Source of the DNA: Sphingomonas_Q fennica_A
GTDB taxonomy: Bacteria > Pseudomonadota > Alphaproteobacteria > Sphingomonadales > Sphingomonadaceae
DNA length: 64,000 bases
Assembly: GCA_036946415.1 (NCBI GenBank)
Contig: JAQIJD010000008.1
Coordinates: 62,001-126,000, forward strand
Direction: 5' to 3'
The number at the start of each line of letters is the position of its first letter. Positions within the stretch are counted from its first letter, which is position 1. The notes beneath the pieces were generated by a model. That model ran no database searches, was not told where the DNA came from, and saw only the letters and a list, made by a program, of their open reading frames with translations. The translations under genes were made by a program, and so were the position numbers. Shown here piece by piece: positions 8,429-18,400 of this stretch.

Positions 8429-9478
8429 TCAGCCCGCGACGAACTGCCGGCTGAAGCGCTGGCCGGACAGGACGAGGGCGCGGACGTCGGTGAGGCGGGC
8501 GGCTTCGTAGGCGGCGAGGCCGGTGGCGATGTCGTCGGTGGTGGCGAGGGCGTCGGCCAGCGACAAAGCGTCGGTGGCGGCGGCGGGGAAGCCGTTGCCG
8601 GTCATCGGCGTCGCGACATGCGCGGCATCGCCGACCAGCGCCAGCCGGCCGCGGGCGAGCCGGTCGGGCAGATATTCGGCGACGGGCGTGCCGATGATCG
8701 CCCGCCGATCGAGGCAGTCGAGCATCGCATCCAGCCACGGCCGCGGCCAGCGGCGGCGGGCGTCGGCCGCGAGATCGGCGAAGGCGCTGTCCGGCATGTC
8801 GCCGGGGCGGAGCGAATGGTTGACCCTGCCGTCCGTCACCGCGCCACTGTCGTGCAGGAGCGCGTTGCGGCCGGCGTCATACCACGCCCAGCCGATCTGG
8901 CGGGGGCCATGCCCGCGGGCGGGGAGCGGGAAGCCCAGCATCGTGTAGGGACCGCGTTCCAGGAAGGCGAGGTCGCGCGGGTAGGGCGCGGTGATCGCGC
9001 CCTCGTCGGTGAAGCCCACCCACGCGAGATAGCCCGCGAAGACGGCATCGGGCCGTTCGGGCGAGACGGCGCGGCGGACGATGCTGCGATAGCCGTCCGC
9101 CCCGATCACCGCATCGCCCGTGACGCGGCGTCCGTCCGCCGTCGCCACCCAGGCCGCCGCGCCGTCCTGCCCGGCTGCCGCCGCCGCCGTCCGCTGGTGG
9201 ACGGTGATGGCGGGATCGGCATCGGCGGCGGCGCGGAGGGCGGCGTGGACCGCCTGCCACGTCTGGAGGCCGCCCGACAGGTCCGGCCCGGCCCGGCGGC
9301 GGCCTGTGAGCCGCCCGATCAGGCCGTGGCCGACCTGCAAGGCCGCCCCCGTCCGGTCGCGATCGTCGGATCGTTCCAGCATCTCGACCGTCGCGCCGCG
9401 CGTGGCGAGCGCCAGCGCCGCCATCAGCCCGGCCAGCGAGGCGCCAACGATGACGATGTGGGGCGCGCGATCGGGCAT
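8429..9478 (-). CDS. FAD-dependent monooxygenase (p-hydroxybenzoate-hydroxylase fold)
   Basis: The product is 349 aa. The N-terminal Rossmann motif IVIVGASLAGLMAALALATRG binds FAD. VIGADGYRSIVRRA matches the 'DG' motif and RLALVGDAAHVATP the 'GD' motif of group A flavin monooxygenases. The start at 9478 (MPDRAPHIVIVG) is chosen because the Rossmann strand begins a few residues later; upstream in-frame codons show no family likeness. It is divergent from the HAD phosphatase. The substrate, probably a small aromatic or hydrophobic molecule, is unknown. Confidence 0.87.
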   Translation of the reverse strand: MPDRAPHIVIVGASLAGLMAALALATRGATVEMLERSDDRDRTGAALQVGHGLIGRLTGRRRAGPDLSGGLQTWQAVHAALRAAADADPAITVHQRTAAAAAGQDGAAAWVATADGRRVTGDAVIGADGYRSIVRRAVSPERPDAVFAGYLAWVGFTDEGAITAPYPRDLAFLERGPYTMLGFPLPARGHGPRQIGWAWYDAGRNALLHDSGAVTDGRVNHSLRPGDMPDSAFADLAADARRRWPRPWLDAMLDCLDRRAIIGTPVAEYLPDRLARGRLALVGDAAHVATPMTGNGFPAAATDALSLADALATTDDIATGLAAYEAARLTDVRALVLSGQRFSRQFVAG

Positions 9479-9603
9479 GTCCGCCGGGTGCCCGATCGGG
9501 CGCGGCGGGGCAATGGAGTTGTGCCGCGTTGCGAAGGACTTGGGGTGGCGGAACATGCGTGCCGCCCGAACGCTCCCCCACCACGCGAACCGGAAGGACA
9601 ATG

Positions 9604-10296
9604 ATGGGCGTCGAGGCGATCCTCTTCGATATCGACGGCACGCTGGTCGACAGCAACGATCAGCATGTGCTGGCGTGGGAGGCGGCCTTCGCCGGCATCG
9701 GTGCGCGCTTCGACCGGCAGACGATCCACGACCAGATCGGCAAGGGCACCGACATGCTGGTGCCGAGCCTGCTGCCCGATCTGGACGAGGCGGCGCAGGA
9801 AGCCCTGGGCGAGGCGCATGGCGACGTCTTCAAGACGCGCTATCTGCCGCACATCCGGCCTTTCGCCGGGGCGCACGACCTGCTGGCCCATGCGCATCGC
9901 GCGGGGCAGCGGGTGGTCCTGGCCTCTTCGGCCTCCAAGGCCGAGCTCGATCATTATGTCGGGCTGCTCGACGCGGGCGAACTGGTGGCCGAGGCGACCA
10001 GCGCCGACGATGTCGAGCGCACCAAGCCCGCGCCCGACATCTTCGCGGCGGCGCTCGAGCGGATCGCGCCGATCCCGGCGGAACGGGTGATGGTGGTAGG
10101 CGATACGCCCTACGACATCGAGGCGGCGGCCCGGTGCGGCATCGCCGCGATCGGCCTGCGATCGGGCGGGTTCGGCGACGATGCGTTGCGCGGTGCGGGC
10201 GCGGTCGCGCTCTACGACGACGTCGCGGCGTTGCTTGCGGATTACGATCGCTCGCCCCTGGGCGGCGGCGGGACCAGCGGAGAGGACGGACGATGA
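9604..10296 (+). CDS. HAD family hydrolase (phosphoglycolate-phosphatase-like)
   Basis: The product is 230 aa. Motif I is LFDIDGTLVDSN with the Asp nucleophile. Motif II is around VVLASSAS, the motif III lysine is in RTKPAPDIF, and motif IV is VVGDTPYDIEAA. The cap is the helical type of beta-phosphoglucomutase and phosphoglycolate phosphatases. The start is placed at the second of two adjacent ATGs (9601, 9604) because GGAAGGA at 9592-9598 then has a normal spacing. The stop overlaps the ATG of the Gly-rich gene downstream (ATGA). Confidence 0.87.
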   Translation: MGVEAILFDIDGTLVDSNDQHVLAWEAAFAGIGARFDRQTIHDQIGKGTDMLVPSLLPDLDEAAQEALGEAHGDVFKTRYLPHIRPFAGAHDLLAHAHRAGQRVVLASSASKAELDHYVGLLDAGELVAEATSADDVERTKPAPDIFAAALERIAPIPAERVMVVGDTPYDIEAAARCGIAAIGLRSGGFGDDALRGAGAVALYDDVAALLADYDRSPLGGGGTSGEDGR

Positions 10297-10751
10297 GCGA
10301 CGAGAAGGCGATGCCTGCCGACGGCGACGGCCGGCGCAAGGGCGAGGCGGACGGCATTTCCGGTGCGCCCGGCGGCGGCGATCCGCACGGCCGCACCGCG
10401 GGCGGAGAGAGCGGCGGCGGCGGGTACGACAATCCCCACGCCGGCAAGACGCCAAAATCGGGCGATTTGATGGGCCACGGCGGCCAGACCGAGATCGCCT
10501 ATCACGGCAGCGGGCAGGCCGGGCGCGAAGGGGGCAGCGCCCCCAATGCGGCGACCGGCACGGGCACGTCGGGCGACAAACCTGCTTCCGCCGACGCGCC
10601 CGCCCCGGATCGGCCAGCGCGCCCGGTGGCGGCGGGCGGACGCCGCTTCGACGTGATCGACGAAAGCGGTGTCGCCGCGGCGGAAGCGGGCGGCAAGGTC
10701 GGAACCGACGCGGCCTATGAGGAAGAGCAGGAAAGCCCCGGCAGCGGCTGA
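10293..10751 (+). CDS. Hypothetical Gly-rich, probably disordered protein
   Basis: The product is 152 aa, rich in Gly, Ala, Pro and Asp, with no membrane segment, signal peptide or recognisable domain. Short repeats such as GGGDPHG, GGGGYDNPHAG and MGHGGQTEIAYHG are visible. The last ~35 residues (RRFDVIDESGVAAAEAGGKV) are more ordered and acidic. It is coupled to the HAD phosphatase gene by an ATGA overlap, which supports that it is translated. No function can be named. Confidence 0.65.
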   Translation: MSDEKAMPADGDGRRKGEADGISGAPGGGDPHGRTAGGESGGGGYDNPHAGKTPKSGDLMGHGGQTEIAYHGSGQAGREGGSAPNAATGTGTSGDKPASADAPAPDRPARPVAAGGRRFDVIDESGVAAAEAGGKVGTDAAYEEEQESPGSG

Positions 10752-10755
10752 CGGC

Positions 10756-11532
10756 TCAGCGGCGGAGGGCGGGCGGCAGTCGCTCGTCGCACCTGAGCGT
10801 GAGCACCTCGACCCCGCTGTCGGTCACGGCGACGGTATGCTCGAACTGGGCGGAGAGGCGGCCGTCCGCCGTCACCACCGTCCAGCCGTCGTCCAGCGTC
10901 TTCGTGCGGCGCGTGCCCTGGTTGAGCATCGGCTCGACGGTGAAGGTCATCCCCGGTTCGAGCCGCGGGCCGGTGCCGGGGCGGCCGAAGCCCGGCACCT
11001 GCGGCTCCTCGTGCATCGCCCGGCCGATGCCGTGGCCGCAATATTCGCGGACGACACTGTAGCCGTGGCGGCGCGCGTGGCCATCGATGGCGTGGCCGAT
11101 GTCGCCGACATGGCCGCCGGGGCGGACCGCGGCGATCCCCTGCCACATCGCCTCTTGCGCCACCCGCACCAGCCGCCGCGCGGCGGGCGGGGCATCGCCG
11201 ACGACATAGGTCTTGCTGCTGTCCGCGATCAGCCCGTCCTTCTCCAGCGTGATGTCCAGATTGACGATGTCGCCCTCGGCGATGACGACATCGGCCGCCG
11301 GGACGCCGTGGCAGACGACGGCGTTGGGCGAGGAATTGAGGACGAAGGCGAAGCCATATTGCCCCTTGCTGGCGGGGCGGGCCGCCAGATCATGGGTTAT
11401 GAAGCGTTCGACCATATCGTTGATCGCCAGCGTCGAGCGGCCGGCGAGATCGATGCCGTCCAGCATCTCGAACACGCTGGCGAGCAGGCGACCCGAGACT
11501 CGCATCGCCGCCAGCTCGGCCGGATCGCGCAT
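10756..11532 (-). CDS. map: Type I methionyl aminopeptidase
   Basis: The product is 258 aa and removes the initiator methionine from nascent proteins. All five metal ligands of the pita-bread fold are present: the Asp pair in IVNLDITLEKDGLIADSSKT, His in YCGHGIGRAMHEE, Glu in FTVEPMLN and Glu in QFEHTVAVT. It should therefore be catalytically competent. It starts 5 bases after the stop of a ParD-like gene (11538-11744), so the two form an operon behind the inverted-repeat operator at 11755-11788. Whether this is the housekeeping enzyme or a second copy cannot be judged from one window. Confidence 0.9.
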   Translation of the reverse strand: MRDPAELAAMRVSGRLLASVFEMLDGIDLAGRSTLAINDMVERFITHDLAARPASKGQYGFAFVLNSSPNAVVCHGVPAADVVIAEGDIVNLDITLEKDGLIADSSKTYVVGDAPPAARRLVRVAQEAMWQGIAAVRPGGHVGDIGHAIDGHARRHGYSVVREYCGHGIGRAMHEEPQVPGFGRPGTGPRLEPGMTFTVEPMLNQGTRRTKTLDDGWTVVTADGRLSAQFEHTVAVTDSGVEVLTLRCDERLPPALRR

Positions 11533-11537
11533 CGGCC

Positions 11538-11744
11538 TCAGTCCGCGACGTGGGAGGCGAGCCGCACGTCCGCGGCGGCATATTGCGCCTGGACGATGTC
11601 GGTGAACGACAGAGTGGGATTGGCTTCGGCCAGCATCCCGATCTTCATCCAATATTCGGCCTGCGCATTGATCGAACGGCACATCACCCCGCTGGCCCGG
11701 CGCACCTCGTCATGCAGCGCCTCGTCGATCTTCACGATCCCCAT
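11538..11744 (-). CDS. ParD-like family protein (putative antitoxin / DNA-binding regulator)
   Basis: The product is 68 aa (MGIVKIDEALHDEVRRASGV...). It resembles the ParD-like antitoxin family in its short N-terminal strand (MGIVKIDE), which could form a ribbon-helix-helix DNA-binding unit, and in the conserved RSINAQAEYWMKIG. An AGGAGG ribosome site sits 4 bases before the ATG at 11744. No RelE/ParE toxin is adjacent; the partner gene is the methionine aminopeptidase, 5 bases downstream. The strong palindrome over its promoter fits an autorepressing antitoxin-like protein. The function is an inference. Confidence 0.8.
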   Translation of the reverse strand: MGIVKIDEALHDEVRRASGVMCRSINAQAEYWMKIGMLAEANPTLSFTDIVQAQYAAADVRLASHVAD

Positions 11745-11754
11745 ATGTCCTCCT

Positions 11755-11797
11755 CGAATATACGAAACATATACGCTTCGTATATTCGGTTGCGCAA
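11755..11797 (-). promoter_or_regulatory. Promoter with perfect 12-bp inverted-repeat operator for the ParD-like/map operon
   Basis: CGAATATACGAA (11755-11766) and TTCGTATATTCG (11777-11788) are exact reverse complements separated by 10 bases. Read on the minus strand, a TTGCGC -35 box (11792-11797) and a TATATG -10 box (11768-11773) lie 18 bases apart, so the operator covers the spacer, the -10 box and the start point. The leader to the ATG would be only about 15-20 bases. AT-rich sequence like this is unusual in this GC-rich window, which supports a binding site. Confidence 0.75.
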
Positions 11798-11846
11798 GCC
11801 ATTGATAAGAGGTGCATCGCCCGGCCTGCCGACCTAGGCTGGCGGC

Positions 11847-13067
11847 ATGATGACCCCCTCTCTCCGCATCCTCGCCGGCCTCGTCGCGGGGCTGGTCGCC
11901 GGGACGGCGCTCGGGTCCGGCGGGGCGGGGCGGGTGGCGGGGGCGGTGGCGCAGCCGATCGGCCGGCTGTGGCTGGACGCGCTGACGATGACGGTGGTGC
12001 CGCTCGTCTTCGCCCTGCTGGTGACGGGGGTGATGGGGGCGGCGCGGCAGGCATCGGGCGGGCGCGTGGCGGCGCGGGCGATGCTGTGGTTCGCGCTGCT
12101 GCTGCTGGCGGCGGCCGGACTGGCGGCGATCGTCACGGCACTGGTGCTCGACATCTCCCCCGTCCCGCGCGCGGCGGCGGCGCTGAGGACCACGGCCGGG
12201 GCGGCGGTGGCGGTGCCCGATGCCGGCGACTGGCTGGGCAACATCGTGCCGACCAACCCGATCCGCGCCGCGGCCGATACGGCGATGGTGCCGCTGGTCG
12301 TCTTCGCGCTGCTGTTCGGCCTGGCCGCCAGCGGGATCGAGGCGGAAGGGCGGGGGGTGATCGAACGGCTGTTCGCCGCGGTGGGGCAGGCGATGCTGCG
12401 GATCGTCCACTGGGTGCTGTGGATCGCGCCGGTGGGCGTTTTCGCGCTGGCGCTGGGCGTCGGCATCCGCATGGGCGGCAGCGCGGCGGGGGTGCTGGCG
12501 CATTATGTGGCGACGATCATGATCGCCTGCCTCGCCGCGATGCTGCTCGCTTATGCGGCGGCGGTGGTGGCGGGGCGGATGGCGCCGCTCGCCTTCGCCA
12601 AGGCGGTGCTGCCGGCGCAGGTGATCGCGGTGAGCACGCAATCCTCGCTCGCCTCGCTGCCGGCGATGGTCCAGGCGGCGCGGCCGATCGGCATCGCGCC
12701 TGCGACGGCGGGGATCGTCCTGCCGCTTGCCGTATCGCTGTTCCGCGCGGCGAGTGCGGCGGCCAACATGGGCGTCGCCGTCTATCTGGCGCATGTCCAC
12801 GGCGTGGCCGTGGGGCCGGTGACGCTGGCGATCGGCGCGGTGGTGGCGGCGGCGGTGAGCGTGGCGGCGGTCGGCCTGCCGGCGCAGGTCTCCTTCTTCG
12901 CGATCATCGCGCCGGTCTGCCTCGCGATGGGCGTGCCCGTCACCCTGCTGCCGCTGCTGCTGGCGATCGAGACATTGCCCGACATCTTCCGCACGCTGGG
13001 GAACGTGACCGCCGATCTGGCGGTGGCGCGGATCGTGGGGCGGGGGGATGCGACGGTAGCGATGTGA
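11847..13067 (+). CDS. Dicarboxylate/amino acid:cation symporter (DAACS family)
   Basis: This is a 406-aa inner-membrane transporter with about eight hydrophobic segments and two re-entrant loops. Family signatures include the N-terminal LTMTVVPLVFALLVTG, the serine-rich AVSTQSSLASLPAM (hairpin 1), and the conserved PLAVSLFRAASAAANM. The canonical NMDG-type motif of glutamate carriers reads NMGVAVYLAHV here, which is the pattern of more distant members. Transport would be Na+- or H+-coupled uptake of C4-dicarboxylates or acidic amino acids. It is divergent from the ParD-like operon, with 102 bases between starts. Confidence 0.87.
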   Translation: MMTPSLRILAGLVAGLVAGTALGSGGAGRVAGAVAQPIGRLWLDALTMTVVPLVFALLVTGVMGAARQASGGRVAARAMLWFALLLLAAAGLAAIVTALVLDISPVPRAAAALRTTAGAAVAVPDAGDWLGNIVPTNPIRAAADTAMVPLVVFALLFGLAASGIEAEGRGVIERLFAAVGQAMLRIVHWVLWIAPVGVFALALGVGIRMGGSAAGVLAHYVATIMIACLAAMLLAYAAAVVAGRMAPLAFAKAVLPAQVIAVSTQSSLASLPAMVQAARPIGIAPATAGIVLPLAVSLFRAASAAANMGVAVYLAHVHGVAVGPVTLAIGAVVAAAVSVAAVGLPAQVSFFAIIAPVCLAMGVPVTLLPLLLAIETLPDIFRTLGNVTADLAVARIVGRGDATVAM

Positions 13068-13074
13068 GACGACA

Positions 13075-13192
13075 CCGTTCGTCCAGAGTAGCCGTTGAGC
13101 CTGTCGAAATGGCGTATCGAAGGACGGTTCCGGGCGGGGCCGTGCTTCGATAAGCGCCTTCGACAGGCTCAGTCGCTACTCAGCACGAACGG
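13075..13192. repeat. Palindromic intergenic repeat, type C (copy 1)
   Basis: An imperfect palindrome bounded by ccgttcg... and ...cacgaacgg. It includes gagcctgtcgaaatggc and its partner gccttcgacaggctc, and gtatcgaaggacgg with cgtgcttcgat. Related copies are at 51923-52001 and 54496-54630. It follows the DAACS gene and precedes the 3' end of the convergent small membrane protein gene. Confidence 0.85.
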
Positions 13193-13223
13193 TGGGTGCG
13201 CAACGAACGGAGGGCGGCGGAGC

Positions 13224-13409
13224 CTAACGGCGCGCCCGGCTGCGGTCGTAGAGCCAGAGGGCGAGGGCGATGGCGATACCGGCGCCGAGGCCGATCAGCA
13301 GCCCGGCCGAAGGCTGGCCGGCGCGCGCGCCGAGGATCGCGCCGCCGATCGCGCCGATCGCGAGGAAGACGCCGGCGGCGCGGGACGGGGGGGCGGGGGG
13401 CGGGGCCAT
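13224..13409 (-). CDS. Small two-helix membrane protein, hypothetical
   Basis: The product is 61 aa with two hydrophobic Gly/Ala-rich segments, about residues 12-28 (GVFLAIGAIGGAILGA) and 34-54 (AGLLIGLGAGIAIALALWLY), and a basic C-terminus (DRSRARR). A clear AAGGAGC ribosome site precedes the ATG at 13409. It resembles small inner-membrane proteins of unknown function. It lies head-to-head with tamA. Confidence 0.65.
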   Translation of the reverse strand: MAPPPAPPSRAAGVFLAIGAIGGAILGARAGQPSAGLLIGLGAGIAIALALWLYDRSRARR

Positions 13410-13518
13410 CGCCGCTCCTTGCCACCGCCGGGCGGCGGAGACAAATGGTTGATGGCAGGTGGCGATCGACGGGATCGCCGCTTTCCAGCCGCTGCGGCAG
13501 GGGCTAGGGCCGCCGGGC

Positions 13519-15456
13519 ATGGTCCGCCCCCCGTCGCGCCTGTTGGGAACGCCGCTCGCGGTGCTGGCGGCCGCCGCGCTGCCGGCTGGCGCGGCGCGCG
13601 CGCAGGAGGCGCCGGCCGAGGCGATCGATCCCGCCTCGCCGATGGCGCCGCTGCCCGATCTCGGCATCGGCTGGCCCGACCTTTCCGCCCCCGATCCGAT
13701 CGCCGCCGATCCCGGCGCGATCCCGCCTGCGGAGACGGCCGATCGCGAGCGGCGCTATCGTATCGTGCTGGCGGGGCTGGAGGAGGTGGGCGGGGATGTG
13801 CGCGGTCAGTTCGAGACGCTGTCCGTCCTCCGCCAGAACGAGGGGAAGGCCGCCAACACCGCCCAGATCGAACGGCGCGCGCAGGAGGATGCGGAGACCC
13901 TGCTGACGCTGCTGCGCGCCGCCGGCCGCTACGACGCCCGCGTCTCGACCGACATCGCCCCCCGCGCCCGACGGGGCGGCGATCGTCACGCTCCGCACGC
14001 GGCCCGGCCCCGCCTACAGCTTCGCTTCCGTCGAACTGCCGGGTCTGGCGGCGGCGGCCGACGGCCTGCGCCAGGCCTTCACCGTCAAGCCCGGCGACAC
14101 GGTGGATGCGGCGCGCGTGGCGGCGGCGGTGGCAGCGCTCAGGGCCGCGCTCGGGCGGGCGGGTTATCCCTTCGCGACGATCGCCGATCCCGCGGTGACG
14201 ATCGATCACGAGACCGCGCAGGCGCGGCTGTCGCTGGCGGTCGATCCGGCCGGGGCGGCGCGGATCGGGCGGATCGTGGTGACGGGGCGGCCGGTGTTCG
14301 ATGCCGCGCATATCGCGACGATCGCCCGCTTCCGCCCCGGCGACCGCTACGATGCGGCGCTGATCGAGGATCTGCGCCGCGCGCTGATCGCGACGACGCT
14401 CGTCTCCTCGGTGGATATCCGCGCGGTCCGCGCGGCGGCGGCGGATACGGTGGACATCGAGGTGCGGCTGGAGCGCGCCCCGCGCCGGACGGTGGCGGGC
14501 GAGTTCGGCTATTCGACCGGGGAGGGCGCGCGTGCCGAACTGAGCTGGCAGCATCGCGACCTGATCCGGCCCGAGGGCGCCGTCACCTTCCGCGGCGTGG
14601 CCGGCACGCGCGAACAATCGCTCGGCGCCCTCTTCCGCCGCGCCAATTTCCGCGATCGGGACCGGGTGCTGACGGGGCAGGTGCTCGCCTCCAACAGCCG
14701 GCTCAACGCCTATGACGCGCGCACGCTGACCGTCTCCGGCGGAATCGAGCGGCAGACGAACATCATCTGGCAGAAGACGTGGACGTGGAGCCTGGGGGCT
14801 GAACTGCTCGCCTCCGACGAGCGCGACACGATCGCCGCCACCGGCGAACGGCGGCGGCGCACCTTCCTGATCGCGGCGCTGCCGACCAGCCTTGCCTATG
14901 ACGGGACGGACGACCTGTTGAACCCCTCGCGCGGGCACCGGCTGGCGGGGCGGCTGTCGCCCGAGGCATCGTTGCAGAACGGCAGCTTCGGCTATGGCCG
15001 CGCCCAGATCGACGCGAGCGGCTATCTGCCCGTCACCGGCGGCTGGACGCTGGCGGCGCGGGCGCGGCTGGGGGCGATCTTCGGCGCGTCGCGCGGCGGA
15101 TCGCGCCCAGCCGGCGCTTCTATTCGGGCGGCGGCGGATCGGTGCGCGGCTACAGCTTCCAGGCGATCGGCCCGCGCGATGCCAATGGCGATCCGATCGG
15201 CGGGCGGAGTCTCGCCGAAGTGGCGGTGGAGGCGCGCGTCCGCTTCGGCGATTTCGGCGTCGTGCCATTCGTGGACGCTGGCAACATCTATACCGATCCG
15301 CTGCCGCAATTCACCGGCCTGCGCTTCGGTGCCGGCCTCGGCGTGCGCTATTACACCAGCTTCGGGCCGATCCGCGTCGACGTCGGCACGCCGATCGACC
15401 GGCGGCCGGGCGAAGGACGCGTGGCGGTCTACGTCTCGCTCGGGCAGGCTTTCTGA
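13519..15456 (+). CDS. tamA: TamA-like outer-membrane assembly protein (Omp85/BamA superfamily), two compensating frameshifts
   Basis: The restored protein is ~645 aa. It has a signal peptide (MVRPPSRLL...AARAQE), N-terminal POTRA-type domains, a C-terminal 16-strand barrel and the Omp85 'RGY' loop motif in GSVRGYSFQAIGP. The final residues VAVYVSLGQAF form a typical last barrel strand. Residues to ~150 and the last ~115 are in one frame. The middle is shifted by an extra C in the run at 13966-13971 and restored by a missing base near 15095-15102. TamA partners with TamB in lipid and protein delivery to the outer membrane, and tamB starts at its stop codon (TGATG). A GTG at 13459 is a weaker alternative start. 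Confidence 0.82.
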
Positions 15457-18400
15457 TGCGGCGGGTGCTGCGCGGCGTCGGCCTCGCGCTGGCGGCGATC
15501 GTGCTGCTGGTGCTGGCGGCGCTGCTGGCGATCGACAGCGGCCCCGGCCACCGGCTGCTGGCGGACCGGATCGGCGCGCTGAAGCCGCCGACAGGCTTGC
15601 GCATCCGTATCGGCCGGATCGACGGATCGATCTGGGGGCAGGCGGTGCTGCGTGACGTGGCGCTGGCCGATCTGGACGGCATCTTCTTCCGCGCAGCCGA
15701 GATACGGCTGGCGTGGCGGCCGCTCGGCTGGCTGCACAACCGGCTGGAGATCGACAGCCTCACCGCCGACAGCCTGACGCTCGCCCGCCTGCCGCGGCTG
15801 CGATCGACGGGCGTGAAGGCGACGCTGCCGTCGTTCGACGTGCATGTCGGCCGGCTGGCGGTGGGGCGGGCCGCGATCGGCGCGGGCGTGGCGGGGCGGG
15901 CGACGGTGGCGCGCCTTTCCGCCTCGGCCGACCTGCGCGACCGGGCGGCGGCGATCGCGGTCGATCTCGCGACGCGGCTGGGGGATCGGGCGCGCGTCAG
16001 GCTGGATGCGGCGCCCGATGCCGATCGCTTCGACCTCGCGGCGCGGGTCGCGGCGCCGGCGGGCGGCGTGGTGGCGGGGCTGGCGGGGGTGCGGCGCGAT
16101 CTTGCGATCGATGTCGGCGGGGAGGGCGGCTGGAGCCGCTGGCGGGGCCGAGCGCGGGCCACGCTGGGCGGGCGGCCGGTGGCGGGCCTCGCGCTCCGCG
16201 TCGACGACGGGCGGGTGGCGCTGGCCGGGCGGATGGCGCCGGCGCCCTTCCTGCAAGGCAAGCTGCAGCGGCTGACCGCGCCGCAGGTGATGGTGCGGGG
16301 CGAGGGCCGCTTCGCCGACCGCCGCCTGTCCGGCCGGTTGCGGATGGACAGCCCTGCGCTGCGCATCGCGGCGGCGGGCACGATCGACCTGACCGAGAAC
16401 CGCTTCGAGCCGCTGACGCTGGATGCCACGCTGCTGCGCCCGGCGGCGCTGTTCCCGAACATGAGCGGGCGCGACATCCACCTCGCCGCGACGCTCGCCG
16501 GACCGTTCGACACGGCGCGCTTCCGCTACCGGCTGACCGCGCCGCGCGTTGCCTTCGACGCGACGGGGTTCGAGGATGTCGCGGTATCGGGGGCGGGGCA
16601 GCTTTCGGCGGCGCCGGTGCGGCTGTCGATCGCGGTTGCGGCGCGGCGGGTGACGGGGGTGGGCGAGGCGGCGGGCGGCATCCTCGGCCGGCTGCGCGTG
16701 GCGGGCAATCTGGCGGTGACGCCGACGGCCGTCACCGGCCGCAACCTGACGCTCGCCTCGGATCAGCTGGCCGGGCGGCTGGGGCTGGACCTCGATCTGG
16801 TGACGGGGCGCTATGCCGTGTCGCTGTCGGGCGGGCTGCGGCGCTATCTGATCCCCGGCCTCGGGCTGGTCGAGGTGACGAGCGAGGTGCGCGCGGTGCC
16901 GGGGCCGGGCGGGCGCGGCACGGTGGTGGCGGGGCGGGGCCGCGCGTGGGTGCGGCGGCTGGACAACGCCTTCTTCGCCACGCTGGCAGGGGGCCTGCCG
17001 CGGATCGACACGGGGGTGATCCGCGCCGCGGACGGATCGATCCGCTTTCCCGGCCTCGTCCTGACCGCGCCCTCGATCCGCATCGCGGGCGAGGGACTGC
17101 GGCGCGGTGGACGGCACCTTCCGCTTCACCGGTCGCGGCACCCAGGCGCAATATGGCGCCTTCACGATCGAGCTGGACGGCGACATCGCCAAGCCGAAGG
17201 TGGCGCTGCGCTTCGATGCGCCGCTCGACGCGCTGGGGCTGGCGGACGTGGCGCTGACGCTCGATCCCGTGGCCGAAGGCTTCGCGATGGCGGCGCGGGG
17301 GCGTTCGACGCTGGGGCCGTTCGCCGCTGCCGGCCGCATCCTGCTGCCGCCGGGGGGCGTGACGTCGATCGAGATCGGCAGGCTGGCGGTTTCGGGCACG
17401 CAGGCCGCCGGCACGCTGCGCTCCGATCCCGGCGGCTTCACCGGCACGCTGAACGTGGCGGGCGGCGGGATCGACGGGCGGATCGGCTTCCGGCCCGAGA
17501 ATGACGTGCAGCGGATCGATCTGGCGCTGACGCTCACCGAGGCGAAGCTGGCGGCGGTGCAGCCCGTGGCGGTGCGGCGCGGGCGGATCGAGGGGATGGT
17601 GCGGCTCGATCCGGCAGGCACGACGCTCACGGGCAAGGTGGCGGCACGCGGGCTGGCGAGCGGGGCGGTGCGGCTGGCGCGGGCCGAGGCGGAGGCGGCG
17701 CTGACCGGCGGGCGCGGGCGCGTGTCCGCCACGCTCAGCGGATCGCGCGGGCGCAGCTTTCAACTCGCCGGTCAGGCCGATGTCGCGCCCGATCGGATCG
17801 CGATCACCGGCGGCGGCACGGTCGACCAGCAGCCGCTGACGCTGGTGGAGAGGGCGACGCTGACGGCGGAAGGCGTAGGCTGGCGGCTCGCCCCCACCCG
17901 CCTGCGCTATGCCGGCGGCGGGGCGACCGTTTCCGCCCGCTTCGGTGGCGGGCCGCTGGCGGCGGAGGCGACACTCGACCGCATACCGCTGTCGATCCTC
18001 GACATGGCGGCGCCCGAGATGGGGCTGGGCGGCAGCGTCTCGGGCCGGATCGCGGTGTCGCGCGCGGACGAGGGCGCGATGCCGGCGGCGGACGCGCGGA
18101 TCACGGTGCGCGGGCTGACGCGGACGGGCCTCGTCCTGTCCTCCGTGCCGGCCGACGTCGGGCTCGTCGCGCGGCTGAACGATGCGGGCCTCGCCGCGCG
18201 GGCGGTGGCGACCAGCGGCGGGCGGACGATCGGCCGCGCGCAGATGCGGATCGCCCCGCCCGCCGCCGCCGGCCCGCTGGCCGAGCGGCTGGCGCGCGCG
18301 CCGCTGTTCGCGCAGCTCCGCTACAAGGGCGCGGCGGACACGCTGTGGCGGCTGATCGGGATCGAGACGATCGACCTGAGCGGCCCGGTCGGCGTGGCGG

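Noticed and set aside
11805..12800. Larger minus-strand protein including the ParD-like sequence
   Set aside because: The upstream frame is antisense to the DAACS symporter and His/Arg-rich. A strong ribosome site places the real start at 11744.
13960..13975. Deliberate slippage at the C run in tamA
   Set aside because: The downstream compensating loss near 15100 and similar indels elsewhere favour sequencing error over regulated slippage.
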